Shown: positions 62,373 to 64,000 of the stretch, one piece after another
Layout of the letters: the number at the start of each line of letters is the position of its first letter
How positions within the stretch are numbered: the first letter of the stretch is position 1
Assembly (NCBI RefSeq): GCF_001610975.1
Contig: NZ_CP013342.1
Location: 3,295,001-3,359,000, forward strand
DNA length: 64,000 nt
DNA from: Sphingopyxis terrae subsp. terrae NBRC 15098
GTDB taxonomy: Bacteria > Pseudomonadota > Alphaproteobacteria > Sphingomonadales > Sphingomonadaceae
Direction: 5' to 3'
Notes under the pieces: generated by a model
Seen by the model: the letters and a program-made list of their open reading frames with translations, nothing else
What the model was told of the DNA's origin: nothing
Database searches by the model: none
Made by a program: the position numbers and the translations under genes

Positions 62373-63944
62373 GTGCGGAAATCAAGGACGTTTTGGGCGA
62401 GCACGCTCGGCGCACCCGCTGCCGCCGCGGCGTTCGCCATAGCTCCGACTCCACTGCTCGCGCAGTCGGCGTCGTCCGCGGTCGCGCCATCGAGCACGAT
62501 GGCCGCGCTCGCGCGTCAAGTCGTCATCTCCAACCCCGAAATCGCGGCACAGCGCCATCAGGTTCGCGTCGCGGCCGCACGGCTACAAGCGGCCGAGGCA
62601 AGCTATTTGCCGACGATCGAAGCGAACGGCGTATTGCAGCGGCGTGAGATCGACATCAAAAACGGTAGCAGTACGAACGACGCGCGCTACACCGCCGGAC
62701 AGGCCGGGATCGAGGCGCGGTTGCGCTTCTATGACGGCGACCGCACTTACAATGGGGTCAAAATCGCCAAGGCCGAACTGGAAGCGACCAGCGCGGGGCT
62801 GGACGCTATTATTTCGGACGTACTGCTCGAACTGCTGACCAGCGCCGCGGACGTCCAGCTCAACCGCAAGATCCTGCGATTCACCGAGGCACAGACTGAG
62901 GCAATCGGAGAGCAGCTACGCGCGACGTCGCGTCGGCTCGAATTTGGTGAGGCCACCCGTACCGATGAAGAACTGGCGCGCGCGCGGTTCGCGACCTCGC
63001 AAGCCGGGGTCCTTTCCGCGACCGAAGAACTGGGCGTCAACGGACATCGGTTTCGCAATATCAGCGGGCAGTCTGGAACGATGGTGCCGCCTCTGCCGCC
63101 GCTCGCGGAGGTTCCCTTATCGCTTGCCGCGGCTCAAAGAATTGCCCAGGATGCGGCGCCGCGGCTCCGAGCAGCGCGGCTCAACGCCCAGGCCGGCAAG
63201 TCGGGGGTGCAATTTGCCACTGGCGCATTGCTCCCGCAACTCGATGCGGTTACCGGCTATGATTATCTGACCGGCGGCGCGACCAATACATTTACGGGCA
63301 AATATCCTGACGATCGCTCGTCGCTCTATTACGGGCTTGAACTGCGCGTGCCAATTTTCCTGCCGCGCGATCATGCCGAGGTTCGCCGCGCTCGCGCGGT
63401 CCGCGATCAACGCCTTTCGCAAGTTGATATGGCGGTACGAACGGTAGCGGAGGAGGTCGCGAACGCTTGGGCGCGCTGGCAGTCGGCAAAGAGCACGATC
63501 GTCGCAGCTGAGGCAGCGGTCGCGGCCACGCAAGAAGCGGCAGAGGGCATCAAGAAGGAAGCGGTCGGTGGCAACCGGACCCTCACCGACGTTCTGAATG
63601 CGCAGAATGAATTGCTGAACGCGCGCGTCACCCTGGAGCGCGCCCATCGCAACGAATTTGTCGCGCGCGCGAGCTTGCTGGCAGCGACAGGGCAGCTCGA
63701 CACCAAGGCCATTCTCGACGGCCGCTGCTGCAGTTCCGACACGAGCGAGCGCCCGACGATGTCGGCGCTCGGCCGACCTCGCGTGGCCGACGTTAACAAG
63801 GCCGTTGCCGATCCCGCAACAGCGCCTCGCCCGCAGACGTCAACGCTGGGTCAGACGCCCGATCGCGACCCCTCCGACACTGCTGCGCCTGCGGGAAGCT
63901 CGGGACGCCCGGCAAGCTCGACGCTCGGTCAAAAACTTAACTAG
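62373..63944 (+). CDS. TolC-family outer-membrane factor with repeated C-terminal tail
   Basis: 523 residues from GTG 62373, with AGGAGG seven bases ahead. The signal peptide (about 1-31) ends 'PLLAQ'. Residues 45-440 are the TolC fold: 'MAALARQVVISNPEIAAQRH', 'LELLTSAADVQLNRKILRF', then the second half 'QRIAQDAAPRLRAARLNAQA' and 'GGNRTLTDVLNAQNELLNAR', the hallmark T-x-x-x-V-L-x-x-x-x-E. The tail from about 455 carries three copies of R-P-x-x-S-(A/T)-L-G-(R/Q) at 460, 486 and 512, exactly 26 residues apart. It is the outer channel for the divergent type I exporter. Confidence 0.9.
   Translation: MRKSRTFWASTLGAPAAAAAFAIAPTPLLAQSASSAVAPSSTMAALARQVVISNPEIAAQRHQVRVAAARLQAAEASYLPTIEANGVLQRREIDIKNGSSTNDARYTAGQAGIEARLRFYDGDRTYNGVKIAKAELEATSAGLDAIISDVLLELLTSAADVQLNRKILRFTEAQTEAIGEQLRATSRRLEFGEATRTDEELARARFATSQAGVLSATEELGVNGHRFRNISGQSGTMVPPLPPLAEVPLSLAAAQRIAQDAAPRLRAARLNAQAGKSGVQFATGALLPQLDAVTGYDYLTGGATNTFTGKYPDDRSSLYYGLELRVPIFLPRDHAEVRRARAVRDQRLSQVDMAVRTVAEEVANAWARWQSAKSTIVAAEAAVAATQEAAEGIKKEAVGGNRTLTDVLNAQNELLNARVTLERAHRNEFVARASLLAATGQLDTKAILDGRCCSSDTSERPTMSALGRPRVADVNKAVADPATAPRPQTSTLGQTPDRDPSDTAAPAGSSGRPASSTLGQKLN
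63750..63932 (+). repeat. 78-bp periodic repeat in the TolC tail
   Basis: Each 78-bp unit starts with CGCCC and codes for R-P-x-x-S-(A/T)-L-G; units begin at 63750, 63828 and 63906, the third cut short by the stop region. The first nine codons of each unit are conserved and the other 17 are free, so the spacing rather than the filler seems kept. Confidence 0.75.
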
Positions 63945-64000
63945 CAAGCACGTTTTCTTTTCGGATTGTGCTGTTTCGGCAAGTGCAGAAAGTGGTGAAA

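Overview
The window is a 64 kb piece of a GC-rich alphaproteobacterial chromosome, most likely a sphingomonad (Sphingopyxis/Sphingomonas type). This rests on recognised proteins and gene order: a separate F0 operon with both b and b' subunits, a CP4-like class II EPSP synthase in an aroA-cmk-rpsA block, trpF-trpB-trpA-accD-folC in series, an AmpG permease, MetZ-type methionine synthesis, and an FYDLN-acid zinc-ribbon protein. No database search was possible, so the assignment is inference.

Layout. 1-3.3 kb: the 3' end of parE, then an ECF sigma factor coupled to a small membrane protein and a class A beta-lactamase-fold serine hydrolase. 3.3-9.9 kb (minus strand): uvrC, a thioesterase, recO, leuB, metZ, apaG and a LysR regulator. 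9.9-19.9 kb: an SDR, a small secreted protein, the F0 ATP synthase operon (atpI-B-E-F'-F) with a readable promoter, the ydbH-ynbE-ydbL envelope lipid-transport set, radC, an Rnk-like protein and an EF-hand protein. 20-27.6 kb: purB, lapA-like, pyrF, trpF, trpB, trpA, accD and folC, several with 4-bp overlaps. 27.6-38.6 kb: transport, signalling and RNA-modification genes (ampG, DUF1223, response regulator, RluB-like, rsmD, a double-DTG aspartic protease, an MHS transporter, a crotonase, an HD-domain putative oxygenase, Rrf2) and tRNA-Ala(GGC). 38.7-44.1 kb: aroA, two unknown ORFs, cmk, rpsA and ihfB. 44.2-52.4 kb: an ABC-2 exporter, tRNA-Leu(UAA), an orphan solute-binding lipoprotein, a DUF4112 protein, a prolyl oligopeptidase, and a COG4705 membrane protein divergent from a membrane-tethered HTH regulator.

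52.4-64 kb looks accessory. It opens with a decayed IS3-family element whose transposase has lost two of its three DDE residues. Next are a 2-oxoglutarate/Fe(II) oxygenase fused to a cysteine-less redoxin-like domain and an XRE regulator. The largest unit is a minus-strand operon of LuxR-type regulator, type I secretion ABC ATPase, HlyD-type adaptor, and an Omp85-type beta-barrel with no recognisable POTRA domains. A TolC-type outer-membrane factor is divergent from it and carries a 26-residue periodic C-terminal tail. A complete type I channel encoded with an Omp85 barrel is the most unusual arrangement here. No cargo protein is in the window; it may lie past the right edge.

The housekeeping genes lie in compact, translationally coupled operons separated by clear hairpin terminators. 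Start codons were moved from the longest open frame where a ribosome-binding site or family N-terminus supports a shorter one.
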